From VRUE01 sp963732225 (GTDB lineage Bacteria > Actinomycetota > Thermoleophilia > Solirubrobacterales > 70-9): a stretch of DNA of 64,000 bases. The DNA lies in NCBI GenBank assembly GCA_963732225.1, contig CAVSYR010000002.1, positions 1,054,001 through 1,118,000 on the forward strand, in the 5' to 3' direction. The translations under genes and the position numbers were made by a program. Below, piece by piece: positions 1-8,296 of this stretch (positions within the stretch are counted from its first letter, which is position 1; each line of letters begins with the position of its first letter). A model generated the notes under the pieces. That model was not told where the DNA came from and ran no database searches. It saw only the letters and a list, made by a program, of their open reading frames with translations.

Positions 1-32
1 GCCATCGCTTGCGAAAACTACACTGGACGCTT

Positions 33-106
33 CGGGGCGTGGCGCAGCCTGGTAGCGCGCCGCCTTTGGGTGGCGGAGGTCCCCGGTTCGAATCCGGGCG
101 CCCCGA
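33..106 (+). tRNA. tRNA-Pro (anticodon TGG)
   Basis: Cloverleaf read by eye. The acceptor stem CGGGGCG (33-39) pairs with CGCCCCG (99-105), with discriminator A106. The anticodon stem CCGCC/GGCGG encloses loop TTTGGGT, which gives anticodon TGG. The T arm holds GGTTCGAATCC. The CCA end is not encoded. Confidence 0.96.
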
Positions 107-159
107 TTTCGGCAGGCGGCGACAGCGTCGTGGCGCATCAGCTGATGAGGAGGACTCAG

Positions 160-729
160 ATGACCCACAGAGGAGCGATGCCGAGTCTGCCGGCGATCAT
201 GGAAAGCTGGGCGGCCCTGGAGATCGAGGATTTGGAGGAGGTCTTTCCCCGCATTCGGGTTCCCAGCATCGGCTGGGGAGAGCCACTCTGCTTTCGATGC
301 GGTTGGCTGGCCCCAGTTCCCGACGCGGCTTGTTTTAAGGATTTGGATGCCGATCTAGCGATCAGGAAGGCCTGGAAAGGGGCGTCGGGGTGGCTGGAAC
401 GTGCTCATCTCCAAGATCACGCGTACGGGGGTTCGTCCGACGCCCTCAACCTGGTTCCACTCTGCGTCATCTGCCATGAGCAGCAGCCACCGTGCGAGAC
501 GCGTGAGCAGGGAATCGCTTTTGTGAATAGCGAGCCTCGCGCCGCTCAAATGGTGGGGCTGGTCCAGATGCACACGGATACGTTCGCGCGCAAATTGCCT
601 CGCCCGGGCCGGAGCGAGGCCCTGCGCAAAATGCTGCGCGCCCAGGCCGCCGTTGGGGTGGCGATGTCCCAGGCCTTCTACGAACTTCAAGAGAAAATGC
701 GAAGCAGCGAAGAGGATGCGGACCCGTAG
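160..729 (+). CDS. HNH endonuclease-like protein
   Basis: A 189-residue protein. The ATG at 160 follows a strong AGGAGG (148-153); the longer open frame runs back into tRNA-Pro and was not used. A CFRCGW zinc knuckle is followed by an AHLQDHAYGG stretch, then NLVPLCVICH. Together these give the CxxC...H...N...CxxCH pattern of HNH nucleases, a metal-dependent DNA-cutting fold. The C-terminal third is helical and charged with no recognised domain. It stands alone next to tRNA-Pro with no methylase or phage genes beside it, so its role (defence, homing or housekeeping) cannot be read from context. Confidence 0.8.
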   Translation: MTHRGAMPSLPAIMESWAALEIEDLEEVFPRIRVPSIGWGEPLCFRCGWLAPVPDAACFKDLDADLAIRKAWKGASGWLERAHLQDHAYGGSSDALNLVPLCVICHEQQPPCETREQGIAFVNSEPRAAQMVGLVQMHTDTFARKLPRPGRSEALRKMLRAQAAVGVAMSQAFYELQEKMRSSEEDADP

Positions 730-740
730 GGATTCACGGT

Positions 741-777
741 GTTATGTCCCCTGAATGCTTATCGCTCAGGGGATAAC
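741..777. repeat. Imperfect inverted repeat after the HNH gene
   Basis: TCCCCTGA (747-754) and TCAGGGGA (766-773) form a perfect 8-bp stem with an 11-nt loop. The stem extends with GTTA (741-744) against TAAC (774-777). It lies 12 nt past the HNH stop. It may be a transcription terminator hairpin, but no T-run follows, so the assignment is weak. Confidence 0.45.
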
Positions 778-800
778 AGGAACGTGCCGATAGTGGCGAT

Positions 801-1112
801 GTGAATCGTCCCGAAATCGGTCAAAAAGATCGACGGGTTGAACGGGTCCTGTTTGAAACCGATCGACAGCGGATCGTTGGTGACGTGACGCTGCCGCCGG
901 AGGGCTATCAGAGCCGTTTCTCGGACTCGCTCAACCGTCCTGACGTTACTTTCATCCCGGTCGTCAACGCGGAGATCTCCTCGTTGATGGGGGGTGACGT
1001 CGAGCGCCGGCCGTTCGTCGTCGTCTGCAAGTCCCACGTGCGCATCGCCTATCCGCTCGATGCGAATGGTGGCCCGGCTGCGCCCGGTCCACCGGCTCAG
1101 CCGCTGGCCTAG
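801..1112 (+). CDS. DUF6812-like small protein
   Basis: 103 residues from a GTG start. The body reads RVLFETDRQRIVGDVTLP, then a stretch around NRPDVTFIPVVNAEIS, then VVCKSHVRIAYP. This matches from memory a small beta-rich family (DUF6812) found mainly in actinobacteria; its function is unknown. The last 15 residues are Pro/Ala-rich and probably disordered. Its TAG overlaps the stop of the convergent membrane protein gene in a CTAG (1109-1112). No strong ribosome binding site is seen, so the start is uncertain. Confidence 0.7.
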   Translation: MNRPEIGQKDRRVERVLFETDRQRIVGDVTLPPEGYQSRFSDSLNRPDVTFIPVVNAEISSLMGGDVERRPFVVVCKSHVRIAYPLDANGGPAAPGPPAQPLA

Positions 1113-1312
1113 GCGCGGGCGCGGCGCTCGCGGCTGCCGCGAGCGTAGGAGCCGAGGTCGAAGACGAAGGCGAGGATGACGATGAACCACTCGAAGCCGT
1201 TGACCCCGTTCGTGCCCGTGCTCCACATCACCGCGTAGGCGAGCGTCGTCCAGGGCAGCAGGAAGAAGCCGAGGAAGGGGACGAACCAGCTGTCGAAGGC
1301 GCGGCTGAGCAT
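1109..1312 (-). CDS. Small membrane protein, true start probably further upstream
   Basis: From the first ATG the protein has 67 residues, with hydrophobic segments WFVPFLGFFLLPWTTLAYAV and FEWFIVILAFVFDL. The frame stays open and clearly coding for 25 more codons upstream (to about 1387), adding a membrane segment with IGCFVVLFALISPRLALF. No ATG, GTG or TTG occurs between 1312 and the in-frame stop at 1397-1399. Actinobacterial relatives, from memory, start about there, where this sequence has ATC (1385-1387). Either a non-standard start is used, the gene has lost its start, or there is a base difference. The function is unknown. Confidence 0.7.
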   Translation of the reverse strand: MLSRAFDSWFVPFLGFFLLPWTTLAYAVMWSTGTNGVNGFEWFIVILAFVFDLGSYARGSRERRARA

Positions 1313-1473
1313 GTCGCTGAAGAGCCAGAGCGCGAACAGCGCCAGGCGGGGCGAGATCAGGGCGAAGAGGACGACGAAGCAGCCGATGCGCTCACGCTAC
1401 CCGCTCGGGCTGTCGCCGTCACGGAATCGCAAGAACTGGGCGCTAAGGTCGGTAGCGACGAAAAGGAGACGCG

Positions 1474-2151
1474 ATGAACCGACTTGGCAAGCTGATGACG
1501 ATGCTGAATCCCGAGAAGACGCAGATGCCCGCGGCCGAGGACGCGCTGCCGGGGCGCAGTGATCCCGCCTTTGACGTTCCCGAGCGCCACGCCGTGCTCG
1601 ACACGCCGTTGCAGCCGCCCTTCCCGGATGGGACCGAGGTCGCCTACTTCGCCCTCGGTTGCTTCTGGGGCGCGGAGCGGCTCTTCTGGGGGATCGACGG
1701 CGTCTACACGACGGCAGTCGGCTACATGAACGGGACCACGCCGAACCCGACCTACGACGAGGTCTGCAGCGGCAAGACCGGCCACGCCGAGGCGGTGCTG
1801 GTCGCCTTCGATCCGGCCAAGGTCGCCTATACCCGACTGCTCGAGGTCTTCTTCGAGGAGCACGACCCGACCCAGGGGATGCGCCAGGGCAATGACGTCG
1901 GCACCCAGTACCGCTCCGGGATCTACTTCGCCAACGACGGCCAGAAGGCGACGGCGGAGATGGCGTCGCGGGCCTATGACGAGGACCTGCGCGCGGCCGG
2001 CCACGAGCCAGTGACGACCGAGGTCGAGCCGGCCGGGCCCTTCTATTACGCGGAGGACTACCACCAGCAGTACCTACACAAGGTGCCCAACGGCTACTGC
2101 GGCCTGGCGGGCACGGGGGTCTCCTGCCGGATCCCGGCCGCGGCGTCTTAG
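1474..2151 (+). CDS. msrA: Peptide methionine sulfoxide reductase MsrA
   Basis: 225 residues. MsrA reduces methionine-S-sulfoxide in proteins back to methionine using thioredoxin-type reductants. The catalytic motif GCFWGAE is present with nucleophile Cys63, followed by the family stretches RLFWGIDGVYTTAVGYMNG and NPTYDEVCSGKTGHAEAV. An N-terminal extension of about 50 residues precedes the core; a C-terminal Cys lies near the end (GTGVSC). AAAAGGAGA lies just before the ATG. It appears to be a single-gene unit. Confidence 0.97.
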   Translation: MNRLGKLMTMLNPEKTQMPAAEDALPGRSDPAFDVPERHAVLDTPLQPPFPDGTEVAYFALGCFWGAERLFWGIDGVYTTAVGYMNGTTPNPTYDEVCSGKTGHAEAVLVAFDPAKVAYTRLLEVFFEEHDPTQGMRQGNDVGTQYRSGIYFANDGQKATAEMASRAYDEDLRAAGHEPVTTEVEPAGPFYYAEDYHQQYLHKVPNGYCGLAGTGVSCRIPAAAS

Positions 2152-2191
2152 CGCGCCGCTCGCCCGGCGCGGCGAATAGCATCCCGCGCCG

Positions 2192-4348
2192 GTGACCCCC
2201 TCCTTCGGCTCCTACATCGGCGGCTGCTTTGCCGTCATCGGCATCGTCAGCGCGCTCGGCCTCGGCGGCTACTGGCTGCGGCGTTGGATCGTGCCGGAAT
2301 TCTCCGGTGCCCTGGCGCGGCTCGCCGACGCCACGATCGGGACCGGCCTATTGGTGCTTTCGCTGGAGCTGCTCGGCTCGCTGAGCATCCTGCGCACGGG
2401 CTGGATCGTGATCGTCTGCATCGGCGTCGGCCTCGGCGCCGCGCTGCTCGGCTGGTCCAAAGCACCGGAGGACAACCGCGAAATCGCCGCTCCGCAGGTG
2501 CAGAAAATCGCCCTGATAATCGCCCTCGCGGTCGCCTCCTTCACCGTCGCCGAGTGGACCTTCCCCTCGCAGCTCAGCCTCGACCAGGGCATGTTCGGCG
2601 GCGACACGACCTGGTACCACATGCCCTTCGCGGCGCGGTTCGCCCAGGAACACTCGATCGTCCACCTGCACTTCACCGACCCGTTGCGACTCGTCGCCTG
2701 GTTCTACCCACAGAGCTCCGAACTGATCCACGGCACGGCGATTGTGCTCTTCAAGAGCGACTGGCTCTCGCCGCTGATCAACCTCTTCTGGCTGGCAATC
2801 GCGCTGCTCGCCGCCTTCTGCATTGGTCGCCCCTACAAGGTCGGACCGGCGACGCTGGTCGCCGGCGCGATCGTGCTCGACGCGGGGGTGATGATCGAAA
2901 CGCAGCCCGGCGAGGGCCGCAACGACATCATGGGTTTGGCCTTCCTGATCGCCTTCGCGGCGTTCCTGATCAACGCCCACCAGCGACGGGCGCCCGAGGA
3001 GGGGGCGGTGCAGGACGCGCCCGAGCAGGGCGCGCCGCTGCTCGACAAGGGGCCGCTGGTGATCGCCGGCATCGCCGCCGGCCTTGCTGCCTCGGTCAAG
3101 ATCACCTTCCTGGTGCCTGTGGTCGCGATCGGGCTCGGCGTGATCGTCTTCAGCGGTCGCGGGAGACGGCTGACAACGGCCTGGGTGCTTGGCCTCTCGA
3201 CTTTCGTGGTCGGCGGCTACTGGTACGTACGGGCGATGGTCAAGACTGGCGGCAACCCGATCCCGACGTTCAGCTTCGGGCCGCTGCACTTGCCGCGGCC
3301 AGACCAGATGCCGCTCGACCCGCGGCCGCGCTTCGCCGTCGCCCACTACCTCGCCGAGCCGACGATCTACCGCAGGTGGTTCTTCCCCCAGCTCGACAAC
3401 GCCTTCGGGCCGCTCTGGCCGCTGATCCTGATCATCGCCGTCGCGGCCGCTGTCTACATCGCCTGGCGCTCGCGCAACACCATCCTGCGGGTGATCGCCC
3501 TCGCCGCTCTGCTGACCGCGGCGGTCTATGTGTTCACGCCGCTGACGGCGGCCGGCCAGGAGGGCTCACCCACCGGCTTCTTCACCAACACCCGCTACCT
3601 GGTCCCCGGACTGGTCCTGGCCCTGGTGATGCTGCCGATCGCGCGACCGCTGCGGGCGCCCAGCCGGCGCGCCTGGCAGACCCTGCTCTTCCTCACCGCG
3701 GTCTACGCGATCACGGTGCTGACCACGCCGCGCTGGTACCCGGGCTACATCGTCGGCACGATCTTCCTCACCCTGGCGCTGGTTTGGGCCCCCGCCGGGC
3801 TGGCGATGCTGCGCGGGCGCCGGATGGTTGGCCGGGCGTTGGTTGCCGGCGCGGCGAGCGCGGTGGTGCTGCTCGCGGTCGTGCTCGGCCGCGCCCAGGA
3901 GGTGCAATACGTCGACCACCACTACACCGAAACCGATCACTTCCTCCAGGACGGTGGGCCAAAGCAGGCCTATGCCTTCGCCCGCAAGCAGCACGACAAG
4001 CGGATCGGAATCGCCGGCTCGGGCGAGATCTTCTTTGGCCAGTACGGCTTCTACGGCGCCGACGACAGCAACTACGTCCAGTACATCGGCGTGCCGGGGC
4101 CGCGCGGGACCTATCGCCTCGCCACCAGCTGCGCCCAGTTCAAGCGCCGCATCAACGCCGGTGACTACGACTACCTGATCATCAGCCAGTTCACCCAGGA
4201 CTCCCCCGACGCGCCCTACTGGTATCCGATCTACGCCTGGATCAAGAACGACCCGGCGCTGGAAAAGGTGATCGAAGAGCCCGACATCACGCCGGAGCCC
4301 GACTGGGTCTTCCGGGTCAAGGGCAAGCTCGACCCGGCTAGTTGCTAA
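2192..4348 (+). CDS. Large multi-spanning membrane protein, GT-C glycosyltransferase-like
   Basis: 718 residues from GTG 2192, with about a dozen hydrophobic segments over the first 560 residues and a soluble C-terminal domain of about 150 residues. An acidic stretch after the third or fourth helix (GGDTTWYHMPFAARFA) resembles the first-loop Asp region of GT-C mannosyl/arabinosyltransferases that use polyprenyl-phosphate sugars, so a role in envelope glycan assembly is plausible. No clear named family was recognised. Its TAA overlaps the stop of the convergent SRPBCC gene by 4 nt (CTAA, 4345-4348). Confidence 0.75.
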   Translation: MTPSFGSYIGGCFAVIGIVSALGLGGYWLRRWIVPEFSGALARLADATIGTGLLVLSLELLGSLSILRTGWIVIVCIGVGLGAALLGWSKAPEDNREIAAPQVQKIALIIALAVASFTVAEWTFPSQLSLDQGMFGGDTTWYHMPFAARFAQEHSIVHLHFTDPLRLVAWFYPQSSELIHGTAIVLFKSDWLSPLINLFWLAIALLAAFCIGRPYKVGPATLVAGAIVLDAGVMIETQPGEGRNDIMGLAFLIAFAAFLINAHQRRAPEEGAVQDAPEQGAPLLDKGPLVIAGIAAGLAASVKITFLVPVVAIGLGVIVFSGRGRRLTTAWVLGLSTFVVGGYWYVRAMVKTGGNPIPTFSFGPLHLPRPDQMPLDPRPRFAVAHYLAEPTIYRRWFFPQLDNAFGPLWPLILIIAVAAAVYIAWRSRNTILRVIALAALLTAAVYVFTPLTAAGQEGSPTGFFTNTRYLVPGLVLALVMLPIARPLRAPSRRAWQTLLFLTAVYAITVLTTPRWYPGYIVGTIFLTLALVWAPAGLAMLRGRRMVGRALVAGAASAVVLLAVVLGRAQEVQYVDHHYTETDHFLQDGGPKQAYAFARKQHDKRIGIAGSGEIFFGQYGFYGADDSNYVQYIGVPGPRGTYRLATSCAQFKRRINAGDYDYLIISQFTQDSPDAPYWYPIYAWIKNDPALEKVIEEPDITPEPDWVFRVKGKLDPASC

Positions 4349-4800
4349 GCCGGGTCGCTCTCGATGAAGCGCTTCAGCTTCTCGGGCATGCTGTTGACGA
4401 GCTGCCCGCGCAGCACGCCGACCAGCGGGCCGCGGATCAGCAGGCCCAGCGTGCGGCCGAGGTCGACCTCGAGCCAGTAGGTGGCGCGGGTCCGCCCCGC
4501 GCCGAGGTCCTCCAGCGCCCAGTGGCCTTCGATCGACTTCAGGTCACCGTCCTCCTGCACCCATGAGATCCGGCTCGGCTCCTCGTAGCTGAAGCGGATC
4601 TCCGAGCCGAGCCGGCGTACTTTGGCGTCGGTCTCCATGTGGACCAGTGCCTGGTTGCCATCCCCGTCGCGCTCGATGCACTCGGCGACCTTGATCTCCG
4701 GCTGCCAGCGGGGTGAGGCCTCGACGTCGGCGGCAAGCCGGTAGACGTCGGCGATCGGTGCCTCGATCTCGATGCTGGCTTCGCCGTTGATCTTGCCCAT
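4345..4800 (-). CDS. SRPBCC (START/polyketide cyclase-like) family protein
   Basis: 151 residues starting MGKINGEASIEIEAPIADVY. This is the N-terminal beta strand and helix of the SRPBCC helix-grip fold, a hydrophobic-ligand pocket. Later comes a strand pattern (ISWVQEDGDLKSIEGHW) and a long C-terminal helix ending MPEKLKRFIES. Such proteins bind lipids or aromatic ligands; the ligand cannot be told. It lies 9 nt downstream of the hydrolase gene's stop-proximal side on the other end, read in the same direction as that hydrolase. Confidence 0.85.
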   Translation of the reverse strand: MGKINGEASIEIEAPIADVYRLAADVEASPRWQPEIKVAECIERDGDGNQALVHMETDAKVRRLGSEIRFSYEEPSRISWVQEDGDLKSIEGHWALEDLGAGRTRATYWLEVDLGRTLGLLIRGPLVGVLRGQLVNSMPEKLKRFIESDPA

Positions 4801-4809
4801 CGACTCAGC

Positions 4810-5613
4810 CTAGACCGCGGCGAGAGCGTGTTCGCGAATCAGCTCGGCCGATCGCTGTGGCTGCTCCCACCAGAACATGTGGCCGACCCCCTCGAGCGTC
4901 TCGAGGCGGGAGCCGGGGATCGCAGCGGCGATCTGGCGCCCGTTGGAGTAGCCGAGCAGGCGATCGGCGTCGCCGTGGATGACCAGCGTCGGCAGCTCGA
5001 TCTGGCCGAGACGCTCGTGGGTGTCGTGGGTGGCGCAGGCCTGCATCTGCTGCAGCACCACCGGCTGCGGGGCCGGAAGCGCCGAGCCCATCTCGGTGAA
5101 GGCGGCGAAGCGCGAGTCATCGGCGCGGAAGTCGGGGGAGAGGTTGATCTCCCACATCGCCCTGAAAACCTGCTCGGGCACGCCGGAGGCGTAGGCGGTG
5201 GCGAGCATCTGCAGGTCCTCCGGAGCCATCAGCGTGCCCTCGGGCCCGCCGCAGTAGCTGGCGCCGATGGCGAGGCTGCGAATGCGCTCCGGGTGGGCGA
5301 GGGCAAGCTCCTGGGCGATCATGCCGCCCATCGAGATGCCGACGACGTGGACGGTCTCCAGCTCCAGCGCGTCGAGCAGGCCAGCGGTGTCGGCGGCGAG
5401 ATCGGCGATCGTGAACGGCAGCTCGGCCTGCCCCGAGAGTCCCATGCCGCGGTTGTCGAAGACGATCGTGTCGAAGCTGTGCTCGAGCTCGTCGAGGAAG
5501 GATTGACCCCAGGCGAGGTGGGTCGCGCTCATCCCCTGGATCAACAGCAACGGCTCACCCTCGCCGGCGCGCAGGTAATGCAGTTGGGTCCCCGCTGCAT
5601 CGACGCTCGGCAT
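4810..5613 (-). CDS. Alpha/beta hydrolase
   Basis: 267 residues from ATG 5613. A longer open frame runs through the tRNA-Arg and was rejected. It has the alpha/beta-hydrolase landmarks: LLLIQGMSATHLAW (HG/oxyanion region), DNRGMGLS, nucleophile elbow VVGISMGGMIAQ with Ser94, acid-loop HGDADRLL and a C-terminal His in EGVGHMFWWE. It is close to the 3-oxoadipate enol-lactonase/esterase-like group, but substrate cannot be assigned. It is read toward the SRPBCC gene and may be co-transcribed with it. Confidence 0.92.
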   Translation of the reverse strand: MPSVDAAGTQLHYLRAGEGEPLLLIQGMSATHLAWGQSFLDELEHSFDTIVFDNRGMGLSGQAELPFTIADLAADTAGLLDALELETVHVVGISMGGMIAQELALAHPERIRSLAIGASYCGGPEGTLMAPEDLQMLATAYASGVPEQVFRAMWEINLSPDFRADDSRFAAFTEMGSALPAPQPVVLQQMQACATHDTHERLGQIELPTLVIHGDADRLLGYSNGRQIAAAIPGSRLETLEGVGHMFWWEQPQRSAELIREHALAAV

Positions 5614-5664
5614 GCTGGCGATCCTACGCCAAGCCGGCGGGCCAGGGCCTAATCTTGGCCGCCC

Positions 5665-5737
5665 GCCCCAGTAGCTCAGTGGACAGAGCACCGGCCTTCT
5701 AAGCCGATGGTCGCTGGTTCGAATCCAGCCTGGGGCG
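5665..5737 (+). tRNA. tRNA-Arg (anticodon TCT)
   Basis: Acceptor GCCCCAG (5665-5671) pairs with CTGGGGC (5730-5736), discriminator G5737. Loop CTTCTAA gives anticodon TCT. The T arm holds GGTTCGAATCC. The anticodon stem has one terminal C-A mismatch. CCA is not encoded. A lower-GC block of unknown genes follows immediately. Confidence 0.95.
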
Positions 5738-5799
5738 TAACGCGAGGCGAGGCTGACGGTGGTCGACCGTGCCACGGGCTAAGAGAGAGCCGTGCCCCG

Positions 5800-6234
5800 C
5801 TACGGCAGGGAGACAAGCCGGGACGACGATCGAGCTACGCGGGTGGCGAAGATGAGGCTAGATGCCGGCCTCTCTCTCAGTTGCTGCAGATCAGCCATCC
5901 ACTCGTCCCTCCATCGATCGCGATAGCGGTGGGGGAGGCGCCGAGCTGCCCACGCAACGATGCGCGTGCTGAGTGCCCAAATGGCCGATCCCACCCTCTG
6001 TCGGAAGGCTGCGGCCGAGCAGAGAACCATGAGGAAGGTTGCTTGGCGTATGGGGGACTCCCACACCAAATGCCAGCCATGAACTGCAAGCCACTCCGTG
6101 GCGGTGACAACCCTGGAGATTACGACTGGGAGCCTGGTGGTCAACCAATCGATTCCACGGACCGCGAAAGTCGCAGCTATGGCACCGAGCGCCGCGATCA
6201 GGATCAAGCGCAGCGTCTCCCGATGCCTATTCAT
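5800..6234 (-). CDS. Membrane protein with a conserved basic C-terminal tail
   Basis: 144 residues from ATG 6234. Two hydrophobic segments (around LILIAALGAIAATFAV and TFLMVLCSAAAF) precede a C-terminal motif RRLPHRYRDRWRDEWMADL. That motif recalls a widespread actinobacterial small membrane protein type with a LPxRYRDRxxEEWLAEL-like tail; the function is unknown. It is the first gene after tRNA-Arg, on the opposite strand, in a lower-GC block. The start is chosen because residues upstream of Met look non-coding. Confidence 0.65.
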   Translation of the reverse strand: MNRHRETLRLILIAALGAIAATFAVRGIDWLTTRLPVVISRVVTATEWLAVHGWHLVWESPIRQATFLMVLCSAAAFRQRVGSAIWALSTRIVAWAARRLPHRYRDRWRDEWMADLQQLRERPASSLIFATRVARSSSRLVSLP

Positions 6235-6373
6235 GGGAAGACAGTCTACGCTCGGTCCGCATCGTCGAACAGCGAAAGCATCCCGCAATCGGGTTGTCCT
6301 GCGTTCGGCCGGAGGTGCTTTTCTGCCAAGGGATAGGTTTCACGCTTTCGCGCGTGACGGCAGGGAATGCGAG

Positions 6374-6694
6374 ATGGCGGGAACCACTCTTCGTGAGAGA
6401 TATGAAGCCGAAGTCAGAAGCCTGGCTCATCTAAGAGATGAATGGCTTGCGGCTGGCGTCGAGGTGGAGCAGGTCGCTAGACGCTTGCATCGGAAGCGAC
6501 GGGCGATCGGAGTGCGGTACAAGCTCAGAACGCCGTTGTTTGGCAAGCGGGGACAACTTGCCATCTATCGACGCAATCTGCAGAAGTATGGAAATCCTCT
6601 CGGCCCCTCAATTGAGTGGCTTCGAAGCCGAGGTCGGACTTGGGAGGAAATATGCGGAAGCGCGTGTCGTACGGGTGGCCGTGATCTAAGCTAA
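6374..6694 (+). CDS. Hypothetical helical protein
   Basis: 106 residues from ATG 6374. It is a mostly alpha-helical, Arg-rich protein with stretches LAHLRDEWLAAGVEVEQVA and RNLQKYGNPLGPSIEWLRS followed by WEEICGSACRTGGRDLS. The regular helical layout suggests a real gene. I recall similar uncharacterised actinobacterial proteins with an RNLARYGxPLGP-like core, but no function. It belongs to the lower-GC block beside tRNA-Arg and lies 6 nt before the next gene, so the two are probably co-transcribed. Confidence 0.6.
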   Translation: MAGTTLRERYEAEVRSLAHLRDEWLAAGVEVEQVARRLHRKRRAIGVRYKLRTPLFGKRGQLAIYRRNLQKYGNPLGPSIEWLRSRGRTWEEICGSACRTGGRDLS

Positions 6695-6700
6695 TCGAGC

Positions 6701-7252
6701 ATGGTCTATCTGCAAGATTCCGATAAGGCGTCAAGACTGCTGGAGCTTGACAAGGTCAGCATTCGTCGACTATCTGCGGCTCGCAGCCTGCTTCTCAAGA
6801 AGACCGCTGGGCCGGCTGTGTCTGGGCAATTTGGCTATATCGAGGGCAGGCCGGCTGCGATGTATAGAGCTGGGGGAAGACTCTGGATGGCGATCGATGG
6901 AAAGCCGTGGTTTCTCGACGAGTTGACTGCGGGAGTTCATCGGGTTGGCGACGGATTTCGAGTCGAAATCGCTGCACCTGATCATCGCTATCGATTCAAA
7001 GTCGAGGCTCTTGATCCCGATCCTGACCTGGGATTCGAAGACGCCGAGGATTTTTCCTTTGGCTTGTGGGCGGCGAACGTCATGAATAGCTCGGAGCGAC
7101 AGCACGTTCTGCTCGAAACGCTGGTCGATGCTCCGATCGATCAGGTTCCTGATCATGCTGAGGTCGACTCATCGCCCTCCCTTGAGCTCAAGAAATCGTG
7201 GTTGGGGCAAGGCGGGCATTCCGACGCTCACCGGGGCGAATCGGCGGGGTAG
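6701..7252 (+). CDS. Hypothetical protein
   Basis: 183 residues, not recognised. Start ATG 6701 lies 6 nt after the previous stop. The middle is beta-rich (GQFGYIEGRPAAMYRAGG, then LWMAIDGKPWFLDELTAG), followed by an acidic run DPDPDLGFEDAEDF and a hydrophilic tail. No signal peptide or membrane segment is present. Codon use is noticeably less GC-rich than the flanks. With its upstream neighbour it may be a horizontally acquired pair. Confidence 0.55.
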   Translation: MVYLQDSDKASRLLELDKVSIRRLSAARSLLLKKTAGPAVSGQFGYIEGRPAAMYRAGGRLWMAIDGKPWFLDELTAGVHRVGDGFRVEIAAPDHRYRFKVEALDPDPDLGFEDAEDFSFGLWAANVMNSSERQHVLLETLVDAPIDQVPDHAEVDSSPSLELKKSWLGQGGHSDAHRGESAG

Positions 7253-7399
7253 GTCTTTGTCTCTAGTCGGCGTGTTGAGGGGACGCTCGAGCGAGACTCG
7301 CTTTCCTTCAATGCGAGCAACCCTGGTTCGTCTTGTGTTCTACTGGGCGCTGCAAGGTAAATACTTCACCGGTACCTTTTCGACACTCTGCAGGACACG

Positions 7400-8263
7400 A
7401 TGACATACGGATCTCCAAGCGGAGGGTCGACGAGGCCTCGGCGCCTGTGGCGGTTCGTCGGCGTGCTGGCGGTTGCGATCGCCGCGTTCGGCGTGTTTGC
7501 TTGGCAGCAGGGGGACGACGGCGGGGGCGGACCGCTGAACGCGATCGCCGCAGCGGCCGAGAAGACGCAGGAGGAACCGGGTGGGCGGGCGGCAATGCAT
7601 TCGATCGTCACCGTGCCGGGAAAGCCAGCGCCGTTGACGATGACCGGCTGGATGATTTTCAACGCTGAAGATCGCACGCGGGGAGTCATCACTGCACCGC
7701 ACACTACCTCCGGCGGTCCGATGAAGCTGGACATTGTCGGCGACGGAACGACCATGTACATGCGGTCCAGTAAGTTCGGCTCGTTGCCCGATGGCGCTAA
7801 ATGGATGTCGCTCGATCTCTCACTCGGAGATGAAGTGGATCCCACGACTCTCCCCGACGTCGACGCGAAGGGAGAACTTGCGCTTCTCGAGGGAGTGGGC
7901 AACGTGCAGAAGCTTGGGAAAGAAGACGTCCGCGGCGTTTCGACGACGCACTACCGCGGCGCTTTGGGCGTCGCCGACCAAGTAGAGCGGGCACGTGACA
8001 AAGGTGAGGACAACATCGCTTCGGTCGCCGAAAAAGACGGTGGGCCCATGCGGGTCGAGGCATGGATCGACGCCGATGGCTTGGTGCGACGGATGAGGCT
8101 CATCCATTCACAGCCCGCGGAGCAGGGCAAGGAACCCCTGACCGTGGATATGCGTGTGGATTTCTTCGACTTCGGCTTCGAACCCAAGATCGAGGTGCCC
8201 GATTCGAGCGAAGTGTTCGACGCGACGGATCTGACTCGGGAAAAGCTCGGCATCGATAACTAA
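7400..8263 (+). CDS. Exported LppX/LprG-like lipid-binding-type protein
   Basis: 287 residues. A basic N-terminus (STRPRRLWRFVG) and one hydrophobic segment (VLAVAIAAFGVFAW) anchor or export it; there is no lipobox Cys. The rest is a long antiparallel beta layout with DIVGDGTTMYMRSSKFG, KWMSLDLS, GVSTTHYRGAL and RVEAWIDADGLVRRMRL. This is the pattern of the LppX/LprAFG/LolA-like fold that holds lipids in a half barrel. Transport of an envelope lipid is a family-based guess. No partner transporter is adjacent. Confidence 0.75.
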   Translation: MTYGSPSGGSTRPRRLWRFVGVLAVAIAAFGVFAWQQGDDGGGGPLNAIAAAAEKTQEEPGGRAAMHSIVTVPGKPAPLTMTGWMIFNAEDRTRGVITAPHTTSGGPMKLDIVGDGTTMYMRSSKFGSLPDGAKWMSLDLSLGDEVDPTTLPDVDAKGELALLEGVGNVQKLGKEDVRGVSTTHYRGALGVADQVERARDKGEDNIASVAEKDGGPMRVEAWIDADGLVRRMRLIHSQPAEQGKEPLTVDMRVDFFDFGFEPKIEVPDSSEVFDATDLTREKLGIDN

Positions 8264-8296
8264 AACGCCCTCGGACCGTCTCGATAGGTTCAGCAG

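Noticed and set aside
70..159. Upstream extension of the HNH gene into tRNA-Pro
   Set aside because: It would read through the tRNA; ATG 160 has a strong ribosome binding site.
2284..4164. 626-residue frame overlapping the large membrane protein gene
   Set aside because: Arg/Pro/Ala-rich with no hydrophobic segments; the other frame is clearly a membrane protein.
5737..7400. Integrated element with attachment repeats at tRNA-Arg
   Set aside because: No integrase and no copy of the tRNA 3' end was found downstream, so only a composition-based islet is claimed.
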